Assembly (NCBI GenBank): GCA_934045905.1
Contig: OW203767.1
Span: 29,014,520-29,078,519, forward strand
Direction of reading: 5' to 3'
Length of the DNA: 64,000 bases
Source of the DNA: Leuctra nigra
Lineage: Eukaryota > Arthropoda > Insecta > Plecoptera > Leuctridae
Of this stretch, positions 13,245 to 24,059 are shown piece after piece. Every line of letters begins with the position of its first letter. Positions within the stretch are counted from its first letter, which is position 1. Position numbers and translations under genes: made by a program. The notes under the pieces were generated by a model. The model had not been told where the DNA came from. It worked only from the letters and a program-made list of their open reading frames with translations, and searched no databases.

Positions 13245-15705
13245 TCATATAACTTACAGACATTATACCTATGTCTCTAAGTTATATGTACAACTTAGAG
13301 TATATAAAAAATACTCAAAAAATAACAAAATCTACAAAAAATATATGTTAAAAAAAATCTATTTGTAAAAATATTAAAAAGTTATTTAAAAAAAAATATA
13401 TAAAAAATTACTTTTTAATTTTTCCATGTAACTTAGTTAAAAAAAACTACCGAATTAATCATGTCAAATTATAAATCGAGCCTTTTTCTTAAGTTTTATC
13501 ATCTATGCAAACTGTCATCTCTTACCGCTATCTCGCATTTCGCCATGTTTCTATATCACCTCATCATTGTAAAGATGCGGAAGAATTGGCAACGTCGAGC
13601 CCCTCTTAAACTCTGTGGTTATAATATTTGCGCAGCGCCGCACGTCGGCGTTTACATTATTTTCAACGCCCAGTTAGCCGCCCCCGCGCTCTGATCGACT
13701 CGCTATTGACGGACAAATATTGTTCCTCCGTCGGATATGCAATTGAAACCGATTCATGTGGCAAATTAGAGCTCTAACACTTTTACCAAACACCAGGCGG
13801 GTGTTGGGAGGAGTGTTTGAGTTCGTTGTCGTTTGCAGAGTTGGGAATAACTTCATAGTTTCGGTGAATAATTTGATCTTGAATCAACAGTGAGTGGAGG
13901 TAGGAAAGTTTATTAGTTAAATATCATTCAGTTGGGTTAATAAAGGTTTATTACGATCGGTTGCCTCATTTTATTTCAGGAAATTAATTGTTATTTTTGA
14001 AATATCCGCAGTCAAATTTGTAACTAATAAATTAAGGAGGGACCACCATATATCAAGAAATCGTTGAAATTCTACACGAGATATAGACAATATCTTACTG
14101 CACCATAATATGCCTAGAAAAAGTGGGCAAGCTGAACTAATTTTCGAGATATTTCACTTCAAATTTACAGTTTTTCTTTCATAACATTGCGAACATACAG
14201 AAGAAGACATACAGATATTTTTAAAAGTGTTTTAAGGCTATATTTTTTGTCATTTATACGTTTACACAGCTTTTAAGTATATAACATTTACAAAAAAGGA
14301 TCAACCGTTGCATTTGCCGGATGTAACCTAGGATGTAACTTTACTTTCGTAATTTAAAAAATGTTAAAACGCTTGAAGAATTGGAACCCATTTATGTGTA
14401 TTCAATTTCTCTTCTCTCGTGGTACTTCTCTCGTGCTATTGCTTTACCAAAAATATTACTTTTTCAACGAAAACATTTTGGAACGTGCAAGGAAGAAAAT
14501 TATTTTCATCGAAAACAATTGTTCATCAAAATGTACTCCTTTAGACGACAATTGGAAGAACATTGTTTTGAACGCTTGTTCTGATGACGTCACACGAAAC
14601 TCCTTTACTAACTCCTGGGTCATTCCATTCTACTTCACCCAAAGTCGTTGCGCCTAGAATTTTGATTTTTTTATATTTTGCACAGTTGTTCCTACATATA
14701 AGCTGATATCAAATCTCTAGTTTCAGTTCGATTCAAGTCGGCGTACTCAAATTACGTGTAATTTAAGATGGCGCGGACGGGAAAATCGTTTTTTTTTAAA
14801 TATATTGTGTCAATATATCGAAAGAAATTTGAAAGAACTTATCACTGCTCCTTTGACGCATGTTGTCTTAATATTTTTTTTCCAAATGTCTCTTGTACAG
14901 AGAGTAATATTCAGACTAATATTAATTCGCGTTTCCCAGTAAAGACTGCATAAACATTGCGTGAATCTAAAGTTTTCCTATCACATGCGGTCTACATTCC
15001 CTGTAGTGTGGATTTCTTCCCAATTGATTCCCCTGGAAGAAGCCCCGATTCCCCTTGCTTCATTTTATTGGTCGTTTCATCTGCTAATCTTTGAAGTCCC
15101 CTTTGTGCTATTAATTACTAATTATACAAAGACCCGGCATTCGTACAGCGGATTGGACATTTCTCCGCGTATAATATTCGCGTTTTCCAGATGGAATAAG
15201 CCAGAAGCTGTATTTTAATATCTGCAATTGAATTTTTACCCATTATTGGAATATCGTGGATTGAACCCGGGCGAGAGGAGGGGAAAAGGGGGGAGGTTAC
15301 AGATTTTCCCAGTTATTTTCCAATTTGTGTTACGAGTTAATTTTCTCGATAGGGAATGGGAAAAGGAAGAAGGCGAGTAGAATTTTCTATGCCATTAAAT
15401 CCATACGCCATTAGTTTTCAAGTTATTAATCTTTGAGATATTGTTCGGGGGAAAATAATTGATTGCCTCTGCATTTTCCGAGCGCCTTTCTTGAATCTCA
15501 TAAAGATCACTGTGTGTGTGTATCCGAATTTTTCCAGTAACAATCTTTTCTTTTTAAAAAATACTCAACTTTCCTTTTTTTATTTCAGGAAGTTAACTCA
15601 ATTTCATCCAATTTCCCCCACACTCTTTATAGTTTAAAAAGTTTGGAAATCTTCTTCCTCCCCTGCCACTGCGAATCACGCTCATTTCTCCCGTGTTGTG
15701 TGCAG

Positions 15706-15830
15706 TTGTCGAGTTCGACGGCAGAGCGCGCCAGGAGCCAGGTCGACGGTGGCGCCACCTTGTGGCCGATCCTCGTACTGCGTGGAAACGGAGACGTCTT
15801 CTCCGTCACGTCCACGATGACGTCAGAGGG
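15706..15830 (+). CDS. Nup88: Nup88 exon (propeller, second seen)
   Basis: The acceptor is TTGTGTGCAG and the donor GTGAGT. The exon starts in phase 0 and leaves two bases (GG) for the next exon. It encodes 41 complete codons, including LWPILVLRGNGDVFSV, which corresponds to the 'YPLYILYENGETFL' propeller strand of vertebrate Nup88. The preceding intron has a pyrimidine-rich tail. The exon is short and would be missed without the flanking phases, which agree on both sides. Confidence 0.85.
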
Positions 15831-15905
15831 GTGAGTTTTCCGCGGGAGGAATTTAAATAATCGAACATTTAGGCTGTATGGCGGATATGTGGCTGGAGTA
15901 TATGC

Positions 15906-15997
15906 TGGTGGAGGAGCCGTGTTGACTCCTGAATGCAGCCCGCAACTCAGTTATGCGTTGTTGGTTGCATTCAGGAGTTAACACGGCTCCTCCACCA
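15906..15997 (+). repeat. 35-bp RNA-type hairpin in Nup88 intron
   Basis: The left arm at 15906-15940 (starting TGGTGGAGGAGCCGTGTT) pairs with the right arm at 15963-15997 (ending ACACGGCTCCTCCACCA) across a 22-base loop. All 35 positions pair if the two differences are read as G-U wobbles on the + strand. It lies 75 bases downstream of an exon in the sense direction. It may be a pre-miRNA-like hairpin or a tiny foldback element; I cannot tell which. Confidence 0.6.
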
Positions 15998-16727
15998 AGA
16001 GACTTACTAAAGACTAAAGAGTTGTACCAATAAAATACTCTTGCTGAATCAATTTAATCATGTTACAAGTCAGTGGGTAATCAATTATTATTTTTAAAGT
16101 TTATAGAAAGTTTTTCATGAAGTGAAATTAACTCAAGAATTGATCTGGTTGATCAATAGATCTGGCATGGTTTTTCAAAGCACTATTAAATCAGTTCAAT
16201 TATTTTCACAATTATTGTTCTTGAAGTTGGGATATTTCGTCTTTTCGTATCCTCCCGTATGAACATTTTAGATCACCATAAGTTCACCAACAGATCACCT
16301 AAAAGGTCACCAACACATCACGAGCGTACATCACAAACATGTCGTTTTGTTTCTTATGGAGCGACGAGTTTCCGACGTAACACGGCACTTTCACGTCACA
16401 TTAGTTGCAAGCCACATGATCACATTTGCTTACCAACTGATCACAGACCAAACCATTTGATCACTTTTCTTAGATTTCAGATCACATTTACGTCACCAGA
16501 GCAAAACAATACATCACCTTTTGATCACTTTTGATCACGAACTGGTCATCAATTAATCACCAATACATCACTTTCATGCAACAAATCGTCAGCAATAATT
16601 TCAAACCAAAATTAAAATTTTAATTAAGTACTACACCTTAATTAACATCCATAAAAATATTTATACCACATATTTGTGGACAACTGGACAATTGTAACAA
16701 ACATGCCAATTTAAAAATTATTTTAAT

Positions 16728-16800
16728 GCGACGAAGATTCGAACCGGATCCCCCTGCGTGACGATCAAGTAGCGTACGTTCTGAGCTACCAATGCAGCTG
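16728..16800 (-). repeat. tRNA-like (SINE head) fragment
   Basis: Read on the - strand, an A-box-like TTGGTAGCTCAGAACG is followed about 40 bases later by a B-box GGTTCGAATCT, the spacing of a tRNA. A full cloverleaf does not fold by eye and the flanks are repeats. A tRNA-derived SINE remnant is therefore likelier than a working tRNA. Confidence 0.4.
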
Positions 16801-16996
16801 TCTTTCCTTGCGCTGGAACTGCTATATCTACTTCCCATGCAAGTCAATAAATTGTTTTGATTCATATTTAGCGAATGGATTGAGTTCTCCAAAAAGAATG
16901 GAATGAAGGTAGTTTATAAACTCGCTCGGCAAGTGAGAGGTCAGGAATCAAGCCCGTCTCGGCCGGATAGTTTTCACATCATAACGATATTATTAT

Positions 16997-17397
16997 AATT
17001 AAACTCTTCGTTACGTTTGGACATTTCACAAGTTCTTTTATTTTTATTAATACAATATTTCGGTTATTACTTCAATAACCTTCATCAGGTAAAGTAAAAA
17101 ATTGATAAAAAACGAAAACACATGAAAACAAACATTCAACTAATCTAGGAAACTCATGTTCAAAGAAGTAAATAAAAGCAAAGAACCTATAGTAATTTAA
17201 CGAAATATACAACAACCTTGAAAAAAAGAAGAAAAAAAGAAAGAAAAAAGGAAAAAAATGTGTTTTGGTCATGTGTTTTGGTTTTTTATCAATTTTTTAC
17301 TTTACCTGATGAAGGTCATTGAAGTAATAACCGAAATATTGTATTAATAAAAATAAAAGAACTTGTGAAATGACCAAACGTAACGAAGAGTTTAATT
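16997..17397. mobile_element. nested foldback MITE
   Basis: The arms at about 16997-17118 and 17280-17397 are near-perfect inverted repeats, starting AATTAAACTCTTCGTTACG. The loop between them is A-rich. The arms contain TTCGGTTATTACTTCAATAA and its complement. It is nested in the 16254-18441 element and is non-coding. Confidence 0.8.
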
Positions 17398-18542
17398 AAT
17401 ATCCAAGTTCAAGAGCTGAAATAATTTAGATATTATACCTATTCAGATTCGAACTAAAAGTTGTATTTTTACATAAAACCAATAAACCTTGGATTATTTA
17501 TTATTTAATAATCATTTTGCAGCAGGAAGATCTCTATTTTATCGGTTACCTTGGTGATCATTTTGTGGGATGATCATTACAAAATCCTGTGTGATATTTT
17601 GGTTTAAATATTCTCAGTTATCTTTTCACATTTGACGTTAATTCCGTTATTTCTTTGAATGAAATTTTATTTTTATCTGGGATGGTAGTACCTATTCTAT
17701 TATATAGAGGAGAATGATAAAATTGACAATGAGTGTTTTCGTAAGTACATTTTCGCAACGTCTATTAGTTGGAACAAATATTGCAAATTGATAATATTAA
17801 TTCGTGATGGCCATAACAAAAAGCAATTTGAAAAAATTAAATTAAACACAAGAATAGGTAACAAAATATACGGGAATAAAAACGTATATCTATATTTGTT
17901 AATAATCAAATCAAAATAATCAATCATAAAAAAATGTATATGATTTATTATAATTATGTCAATCATTAAAATATTGGTGATGAATCGGTGACTTGTTGGT
18001 GAATATGGTTTACTAAGTGACGAATTCGTGATCTATTAGTTAACAATTGTTGCCATTCACTTTTGGTTTACTATTGTAGTGTTTCTGCGACGTGTTGGTG
18101 ACAAAAAATCACGACGTATTTGTGACGAGTATGTGACGTTGGTTTACTCGCGACGAGCCGGTGATCAAATCGTTTGCAGTAGGTGAACTTCATATTTTAT
18201 GTTTACTTTTGGTGAGAATTTCCGACTTAGGTGACCTCGAGCGTGATGTATTCGTGATGAGTTTGTGATGTTGGTTTACCTGTGACGTATTCGCGACTTA
18301 TTTGATGAGTTGGTGACTACCGTTTTGGTGACCAATTTAGCGTGGTGATGTCGTGTTTGCAGTTTGTGATCAAATGGTGATGTTCGTTTACACGATATGA
18401 CGCGTTGGTGAGGTATTGGTGAACTTAAATTTTCATATGGGCTTTGTTGAAATCTGCATTCAGGACAATAAATTTATAGACATAAAATTTAAATAAAAAA
18501 GTATAAAACAGGACAAAATGCCCCAAGAATAATAATCTTTCT

Positions 18543-18670
18543 CCCAGTTCCAAGAACTGGGTCGGGGGTGGCTAGGGCCACCATTTGCTAGAGCTCGGAC
18601 TCCTGAGCTAGCTGGTCAAGCTTGGCTTTTCCTCTACTTCTTTCACCTCCACCATCTTCTTCCACTTGTA
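18543..18670 (-). pseudogene. possible retroelement coding tail, uncertain
   Basis: Reading the - strand from about 18668, an open frame gives VEEDGGGERSRGKAKLDQLA and ends at a TAG near 18589. A short hairpin (CCCAGTTC with GAACTGGG, 18543-18561) lies downstream. The composition differs from the AT-rich surroundings. The protein looks like the charged C-terminus of a retroelement, but I cannot name the family. Confidence 0.25.
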
Positions 18671-18761
18671 AAAATATAAATAGTCAGGATAATTTTAAAA
18701 CATAATACAGTAAAATCATTCTTTGTGAGCACTCGGAAGCTACATAGCAAGTAGTAAAGAC

Positions 18762-19264
18762 TAGGGGTGTTCAACGAATATTTTATTTAAATCGATTAAT
18801 AATTCGATTTTCGTAATTGAAATCGATTAAATAATCGAATTTAATCGTATTGATATTTAACTATGTAATCATGTTCAGGGTGATCATCATATTATCACCT
18901 TTTACGGCAATATTAACCTCAACTATGAAATGTGTCCGGGAAGTCATTCATTTTCACTTCAAAGACGCTGTAATGTGCCGTAATTCATTCAATCATCACT
19001 GAAATATGGTAATGCGAAAGAGAAATACACACTGAAACTTGGGAATATACACACAAACATGAATTTATCACTAAAATATTACGCACACAAAAAAAAATTT
19101 GACAGAATGAAGGCAGCCATTTTAGATGTTGCAAAGTGCAACCATTTTCTAGGCGGCAAATTCAAATTGATGTAATTCAATTATTTTGTCTAACATCGAT
19201 TATTCGTTTTGTATGTCATAATCAATTAATCGATTCGATTAAATCGTAATCGTGAACACCCCTA
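18762..19264. mobile_element. hAT-type MITE beside a Nup88 splice acceptor
   Basis: The element begins TAGGGGTGTTCA and ends TGAACACCCCTA. A perfect 8-bp target-site duplication GTAAAGAC flanks it (18754-18761 and 19265-19272), as expected for the hAT superfamily. The inner arms carry ATCGATTAAT-type motifs in inverted orientation. At 503 bp it is non-autonomous. Its right target duplication ends 15 bp before the Nup88 exon at 19288. Confidence 0.9.
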
Positions 19265-19287
19265 GTAAAGACATTGCATCTGTACAG

Positions 19288-19483
19288 AATGCTGAAGGCG
19301 TCTATCCACGGACCGCTGGTGATGTACCCGCCAGACGATGACAACTACGGCGTTGACTCCTGCTCCATCTTGTGTCTGAAGACCGAACCCCCGCTGGTCG
19401 TGATCGCCACGTGTTCGGGCACGTTGTACCACTGTCTGCTGCTCGGATGTGACGCTTCCGGAGACACCAAGCTCAACGACACG
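19288..19483 (+). CDS. Nup88: Nup88 exon with DNYGVDSCSIL segment
   Basis: The acceptor is ATCTGTACAG and the donor is a weak GTTCGT. The first base completes a glycine codon with the GG of the previous exon; 65 codons follow and the exon ends in phase 0. It contains DDDNYGVDSCSILCLK and VVIATCSGTLYHCLLL. These match the Nup88 signature 'EDNYGYDACAVLCLP...LVIATESGMLYHC' well and are among the best evidence for the assignment. The acceptor sits just downstream of a transposon insertion. Confidence 0.93.
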
Positions 19484-19922
19484 GTTCGTACATGATAACT
19501 GAAGTGATTAAGACTCCCATCAGTAATAATGGAGTAGGTCACGCTTCAGAGTTGGTATGAATAATGCCCCTAAAGTCGCCAGCATCTGATCTGTGGATTG
19601 GGATTTTCTTGAAAGTAACAGGATATTGTGAACCTCTCATTGAGTTCAACCCAAGAGAGTTCAATGCGCATGCGCACGCAGGTCAAGTAGGGGACAGGAA
19701 AATATAATTACCCTTTTCCAATCCAGAGTCGGTGCTGGCGATTCTTAATAAATTTCAATATTTTGTGTACAATACTATCTACTTCATTTATATTGTTGCC
19801 TATTTCTTATTCATTTCCAATCCAGTTAATCTGATGAATATCAGGGAACGTTCGTCCAAACTGTAGGTAGTAGGTAGTTATCGTTTTTCATGAGAGTAAT
19901 TTCCAAACTCCTGGTTGCTCAG

Positions 19923-20074
19923 ACGCTGGGCTCGAACTTCAGCCTGCACTCGGCCGAGTCCGCGCTCCACGTGTTTGAGTCGGTTGAGCTGGAGCTCGGA
20001 CTCTCGCTCAACGACTCGGACGAGATCTACAACTGTCCGATACATCTCCACCACGACCAGTCAACGAAAGCCAG
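19923..20074 (+). CDS. Nup88: Nup88 exon with ALHVFESVELELGL segment
   Basis: The acceptor is GGTTGCTCAG and the donor GTAAAC. The exon starts in phase 0 and leaves AG for the next exon. It encodes ALHVFESVELELGLSL and YNCPIHLHHDQ, matching vertebrate 'SLYVFECVELELALKL' and 'FSCPVKLHRDP' in Nup88. This is the end of the propeller region. Confidence 0.93.
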
Positions 20075-20709
20075 GTAAACCCAAACCAGTCAGTCTTTCT
20101 CTTGTCAACAGTGATGCCAGATCATGATAGGTACATTTTCTGTCCGAATGTTTCATTTTTATTTTGTTCTTCTCACCGAGTGTCATCAGCCATTTTAAAT
20201 GTGCCTTTTTGGTATTATATAGGAATTTGCCTGCAATGTCGGGATTTGTATTCCCTTCAGTGAGGAATACAATAAAATTTAACATAAACCTGCATTTTTT
20301 AAATTTATTGTCACAAAAAATAATACGTGTAGAAATAGGTAGTACATTCTCAAAATGTTCTACAAAGGGCTTATCTGTAGGATATTAAATTATGATACAA
20401 ACGACTTATACATAGTGAAAAATAAATACATGAAATAATACCTACCTACTATCTTTGTCAATTGACAATAATTAAATTAAAACGAAGAAATAATTATATT
20501 CATGCTTGAAGGTAAGCTGAAGGAAAGTGCGATATTCAGTGTCAATCATTTAATACTTGATTTTGATAAATGATTGACGGTTACATATTATGATGCAATC
20601 CCTTGATCTCTTTCGTAGCACTATTTTATCAGTTGTTCCAATTAATGTTGATACCTTGATTTGAAGGTATATGGAGACCTGTGAACTGACAGTGGTATTT
20701 GTTGCACAG

Positions 20710-20801
20710 GTACTTCTGCAGCCACGACACAGGCATCCACGCGATGACACTGCCTCTAGTGCCTCAGCTCCAGCTCTTCCTGCAAGCCAACCACAACCAA
20801 G
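20710..20801 (+). CDS. Nup88: Nup88 exon with RYFCSHDTGIH segment
   Basis: The acceptor is ATTTGTTGCACAG and the donor GTGATT. One base completes the arginine codon started in the previous exon, and one base is left over at the end. It encodes YFCSHDTGIHAMTLPLVPQL, matching 'RYHCTHEAGVHSVGL' of Nup88. The exon is 92 bp. Confidence 0.9.
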
Positions 20802-20894
20802 GTGATTCATCCCTCGCAATACTTCTTCACCGACAGTCTTCTTTTCAGAAGCATCTGTAATGATGAGTGAGAAACATGATGGCACAACTTTTAT

Positions 20895-21062
20895 TGAGCG
20901 AGCGTCAACCCGATACTCTTTGACACTTTCTCTGTGTTATTGATTTTGTTTAAATAATCACAGGATCCTGTTCAAAAACTATACACGAGAGCGCTAAGAT
21001 TACATTAGTAGGTGTGCAAAATTTCAGATCGATTGGTTGAATGGTTTGACCTGGGCAGTGAT
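20895..21062 (+). repeat. dispersed repeat D, copy 2
   Basis: It holds TGAGCGAGCGTCA, GACACTTTCTCTGTGT, AAAATTTCAGATCGATTGGT and GACCTGGGCAGTGATGGC, in the same order as the copies near 9135, 31838 and 36296. It lies in a Nup88 intron (20802-21518), which otherwise shows only AT-rich sequence. Confidence 0.65.
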
Positions 21063-21518
21063 GGCAAAACAAGAAATGAAAGCTTGCACAACAAGGAAGA
21101 TACTTCTGTAGTTGTTTTTTTCTTTTTCTGTTTTATATATAGATTTTTAGTTTGGTTTAACGGCTGTTTTATATATATGTAGGACTATTTTTAAAAGCAC
21201 TTTGTAAATTGATACCTGTAATATTCAATTCAACGTCAACGGCATCAATTTGTCAATACTTCATTTGTCAGGGACCTTTCAGTGCCTAAGGGCAAATGCT
21301 TGATCACAACTGCTCACAAAATGCTATTTTCTTTTTTCTTTGCTTCTCAATTGTTATGGGGGAAGGAAGATGTATTGCTAAAAAAAATAGCCAAATTAAT
21401 ATTATGCCTGAAAAATAGGAATTCCAAAGGAAAATAGATTTTTCGCTGCTGCAAATTTCATGACGAACGTACTAAGAGGTCAGAAACTTGTCATCTATCT
21501 CTATACGTCACCTTGCAG

Positions 21519-21754
21519 AGGATCAGCTGCTGCCCTCGTTGAGTCTGCCGAGCTGCGTGGAGTACCTGGTGTGCACGAGCAGCTCCGTGTCCGCCGTGTC
21601 TCCGCTGCTGGGGCTGACGTTCACGCAGACGCCCGCCATGGTGGTGGCGTTGCTGTGTAGCGGGGAGGTGGTCAGCTTGCCCCTCGTCACCATGCCCGTG
21701 GCCGCCTTCAACGCTCTGGCCAGCGCCGGCGACGATGTGGAGCCGCAACCCGTG
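21519..21754 (+). CDS. Nup88: Nup88 exon, late propeller
   Basis: The acceptor is CACCTTGCAG and the donor GTGAGT. Two bases complete a glutamate codon, 78 codons follow and the exon ends in phase 0. The product includes VEYLVCTSSSVSAVSPLLG and CSGEVVSLPLVTMP, at the place where vertebrate Nup88 has its last propeller strands. Similarity is weaker than in neighbouring exons, but exact phase compatibility on both sides supports it. Confidence 0.88.
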
Positions 21755-22222
21755 GTGAGTTGATTGCACTTGTATTCCGTCGGGGTCTGTGACTGCTTGG
21801 TAGGCATTACCATATGAAATGAAACTTTCCGAGAGAAGCTTTATGTACCACTGATGTGGTCTAACTCCCATTTCTTGATGATGGTGTGTGCAAAAGAAAT
21901 TCCCTACCAAATCCCTACCTGATTGAGTATTGTATTGTGTATTTATTCTGTGATGAAAGAGGACAGTCAGTTGTGACATATAATACCTAGATTCAAGATG
22001 GCAAGTCTGTACTCCCACAATACTCCCCTAAAATACTTGTAACTGAGTGGAACAGATAATATGGATACCTAACAATCTATAAAAGTTAAATAACCAGTGG
22101 AGCTGGTGCTTATTCTTTCTGTTATTGGCTGGTGAACAATAAGCTAGCAATAATATTACATAACTCGTTGTATTATCGTTGTAATTACGGTGTAACGATA
22201 TGATGTGTAATTTGTTCTTCAG

Positions 22223-22336
22223 ACGACCAAAGAACAGTTTATCGAACACATCCGACGCATCTTGAAGCACGGCGAGACGCAGCCGATCTTGAAGTTCGGT
22301 CCCAACTCGGAACTTACGTCCCAGGAATCATTGGAG
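22223..22336 (+). CDS. Nup88: Nup88 exon, EQFIEHIRRIL segment
   Basis: The acceptor is TTTGTTCTTCAG and the donor GTAAGA, with both ends in phase 0 (38 codons). TKEQFIEHIRRILKHGETQP matches 'DSFEKHIRSILQRSVANP' of vertebrate Nup88. It links the propeller to the coiled-coil region. Confidence 0.9.
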
Positions 22337-22685
22337 GTAAGATTAATGCACTGACAAGAAGGAGAGTGGTTGTTTGTTACCCTTGCATTGAATCTCCATC
22401 CATATTTCCTTGGAAGTTAGTAGAAAATTAATTTCAAATTTAATAAGAGATGGGTACTGTGAACCCAATGTGGGGAGCTAAAACTTGAAATAGTCAGCGT
22501 GCCTTTGTGGTTCATTTCAGTGTCTCCTTGTCTCTAATAAATTTAATTACGATTTTCGATTGGTGAAGAGACCACTTTTACATTGGCCATTTCCATTAAA
22601 CTTTCAACAAAAACTTCGCAAAGCGATTGCGTTATGAGTTATGACTTTCAAATGTATCTCATAAACCGATGTTTCTTGCCTACAG

Positions 22686-22912
22686 CTGGTGAACCGCTCG
22701 ACGAACCTGCTGCGCGAGGAGTACTTCCTACGGCACGACAAGGCGCGCGACGAGATCGAGCGGCGCGTGCTGTCGTTGCGCGCCGCCAAGCAACACCAGC
22801 TGGCCGAGCTGCGGGACATGGAGCAACAGAAACAGGCGCTGCAGGAGGGCGCAGAGAACCTGGCGGAGAAGTACGAGGACATCAAGGACAAGCAGGAGGC
22901 GCTCATTTCCAG
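22686..22912 (+). CDS. Nup88: Nup88 exon, first coiled-coil part
   Basis: The acceptor is TTGCCTACAG and the donor GTACAG. It starts in phase 0 and leaves AG. It encodes a highly charged helix with NLLREEYFLRHDKARDEIER and LAEKYEDIKDKQEALISR, closely matching vertebrate Nup88 'REQYILKQDLAKEEIQRR' and 'LADKYEEAKEKQEDIMNR'. In the pore complex this coiled coil assembles with Nup214 and Nup62 (family knowledge). A GTT/TGT microsatellite (22919-22962) starts right at the donor. Confidence 0.94.
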
Positions 22913-22918
22913 GTACAG

Positions 22919-22962
22919 CATTGTTGTTGTTGTTGTGGTTGTTGTTGGTGGTGTTGTTGGGA
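22919..22962. repeat. GTT trinucleotide microsatellite at an exon edge
   Basis: Imperfect GTT/GGT repeats start seven bases inside the intron. They directly follow the donor of the first coiled-coil exon of Nup88. Confidence 0.85.
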
Positions 22963-23079
22963 CTCATCGCCAAATTTTTATTTGATAATAATGTGAATAA
23001 AACTTTAAATATTTATTATTTATTATCATTTTCTATCCTCAATGGAATGAAATTCCACTATTGAGAAAGTAATATTATG

Positions 23080-23520
23080 TATAGAAAAGAGAGGAGAGGA
23101 AACCCGGTACTGGCATGTAGCCTACTCCTGACGAAAGATACCAAGGGGGCAAACGGCTTAACGTCCCATCCGAAGGACGGTGTGATATTTACAGCACGGG
23201 CCTCCACAACCCGCACCGTCGAGAGACTGATAACAGGTGGAGGGAGGTCGTCACACTAACCCCCAAACACCCCAGTCTCTCTGGCCCAACGGCAGCAACT
23301 GGCAAGTCAGAGTAGAATGGTCACCCATCCAAATCTTGCCCCGCTCAATGTTGCTTAACCTCGGTGATCTGACGAGTACCGAGGTATCCAATACATCAGT
23401 CGTTTTCGGGTGATGATGTACGGTCGGTGACAGGCAAAGATGAACCCAGTTTAGCATTGCCAGGTATAGGGCGGCCCATGCTAGTGCGGGTTCATCTTTG
23501 CCTGTCACCGACCGTATGAT
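23080..23520. repeat. GC-richer interspersed repeat ending in a perfect hairpin
   Basis: A stretch that looks unlike the AT-rich intron around it contains CGGCTTAACGTCCCATCCGA and CAGTCTCTCTGGCCC. It ends in a perfect 29-bp inverted repeat: arms 23419-23447 and 23488-23516, loop 40 bases, arms beginning TACGGTCGGTGACAGG. No long open frame is convincing. It may be a SINE or the tail of a larger element; the class is unknown. Confidence 0.55.
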
Positions 23521-23810
23521 TGTTATTATATTTTGTGTTACTATTTATAAATTAACAATAAAATATTAAGAAGACTTCCCTCTAGGGTAGTAGCATCACC
23601 CTGGTTGCTATGGTAACAGATCTCAATCTTGTTTATTTTGCTGGGGGACAGGCAATTTTTCAATAGTTTAATCGTATTTTAAATAGGACAGCTGTGAAAG
23701 AAAGAAATTAAATAAGAAAGACAGAAATGGTATCAAATAAATTAGGAAATTAAATCATAAAAGATAGCTAATGACTTGTTGCTTATTTATAATGCTGGTG
23801 ATGTTGTTAG

Positions 23811-24059
23811 AGCGGAGAACGTGCTGCGCTGCCTGAGCCGCAAGCAGCCGAGCATCTCGGCGGCCGAGAAGAAGCTGAGCGCCGAGCTGCGCCAGGTCAA
23901 GGCCAAGATGGAGAGCTACGCGCGCAGCATGGAGCAGGTCAAGGCCAGGCTCGACTTCAACAAGTCGCAGCAGGCGCAGCTGCCGCGCGCGGACGAAGCC
24001 AAGGAGCGATATCTCTCGCCCGTCCAGCTGACCACGACCAAGCTGGAGCTGGCGCAAGT
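23811..24059 (+). CDS. Nup88: Nup88 exon, second coiled-coil part
   Basis: The acceptor is GATGTTGTTAG and the donor GTAAGC. One base completes an arginine codon and two bases (GT) are left. It encodes SISAAEKKLSAELRQVKAKM, then MEQVKARLDFNKSQQ, and ends in TTTKLELAQV. These match '[21 protein letters not shown]' and 'IKQVTMKKDYQQQKM' of vertebrate Nup88. The acceptor has a weak pyrimidine tract. Confidence 0.9.

Larger units (their letters stand above)
11269..15705 (+). other. Nup88 intron (4.4 kb)
   Basis: The intron starts GTAGGA and ends TTGTGTGCAG. It contains a degenerate minisatellite (11299-11515), a 235-bp MITE (13010-13244) and very AT-rich sequence near 13300-13440. A small inverted repeat lies at about 12450-12511 (GCTTCATCAAGAAG against CTTCGTGATGAAGC). 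No further exon is recognised. The phases on both sides are 0, so none is required. Confidence 0.7.
16254..18441. mobile_element. large inverted element with subterminal ATCAC/GTGAT arrays
   Basis: The left end CCCGTATGAACATTTTAG and the right end CTTAAATTTTCATATGGG are inverted copies with three mismatches over 18 bp. Inside the left end (16270-16570) ATCACC-like hexamers recur many times. Inside the right end (17970-18425) the complement GTGAT/GGTGAC recurs many times. Such arrays resemble subterminal transposase-binding sites of foldback or Galileo-like elements (inference). No transposase frame is seen. A smaller foldback is nested at 16997-17397. I found no convincing target-site duplication. 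Confidence 0.65.
15831..19287 (+). other. Nup88 intron (3.5 kb), mostly transposons
   Basis: After the hairpin at 15906-15997 the intron holds a large element at 16254-18441 with a nested foldback. It also holds a possible retroelement tail at 18543-18670 (- strand) and a hAT-type MITE at 18762-19264. Little unique sequence remains. It ends CTGTACAG, only 15 bases after the target duplication of the MITE. Confidence 0.7.

Noticed and set aside
16728..16800. Functional tRNA gene on the - strand
   Set aside because: A and B boxes are present but the acceptor and anticodon stems do not pair by eye and the surroundings are repeats. It is kept only as a SINE-like fragment.
21491..22018. 175-codon - strand frame
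   Set aside because: It is opposite a Nup88 exon, rich in G, H and Q from the GC-rich antisense strand, and continues into intron sequence with no recognisable domain.
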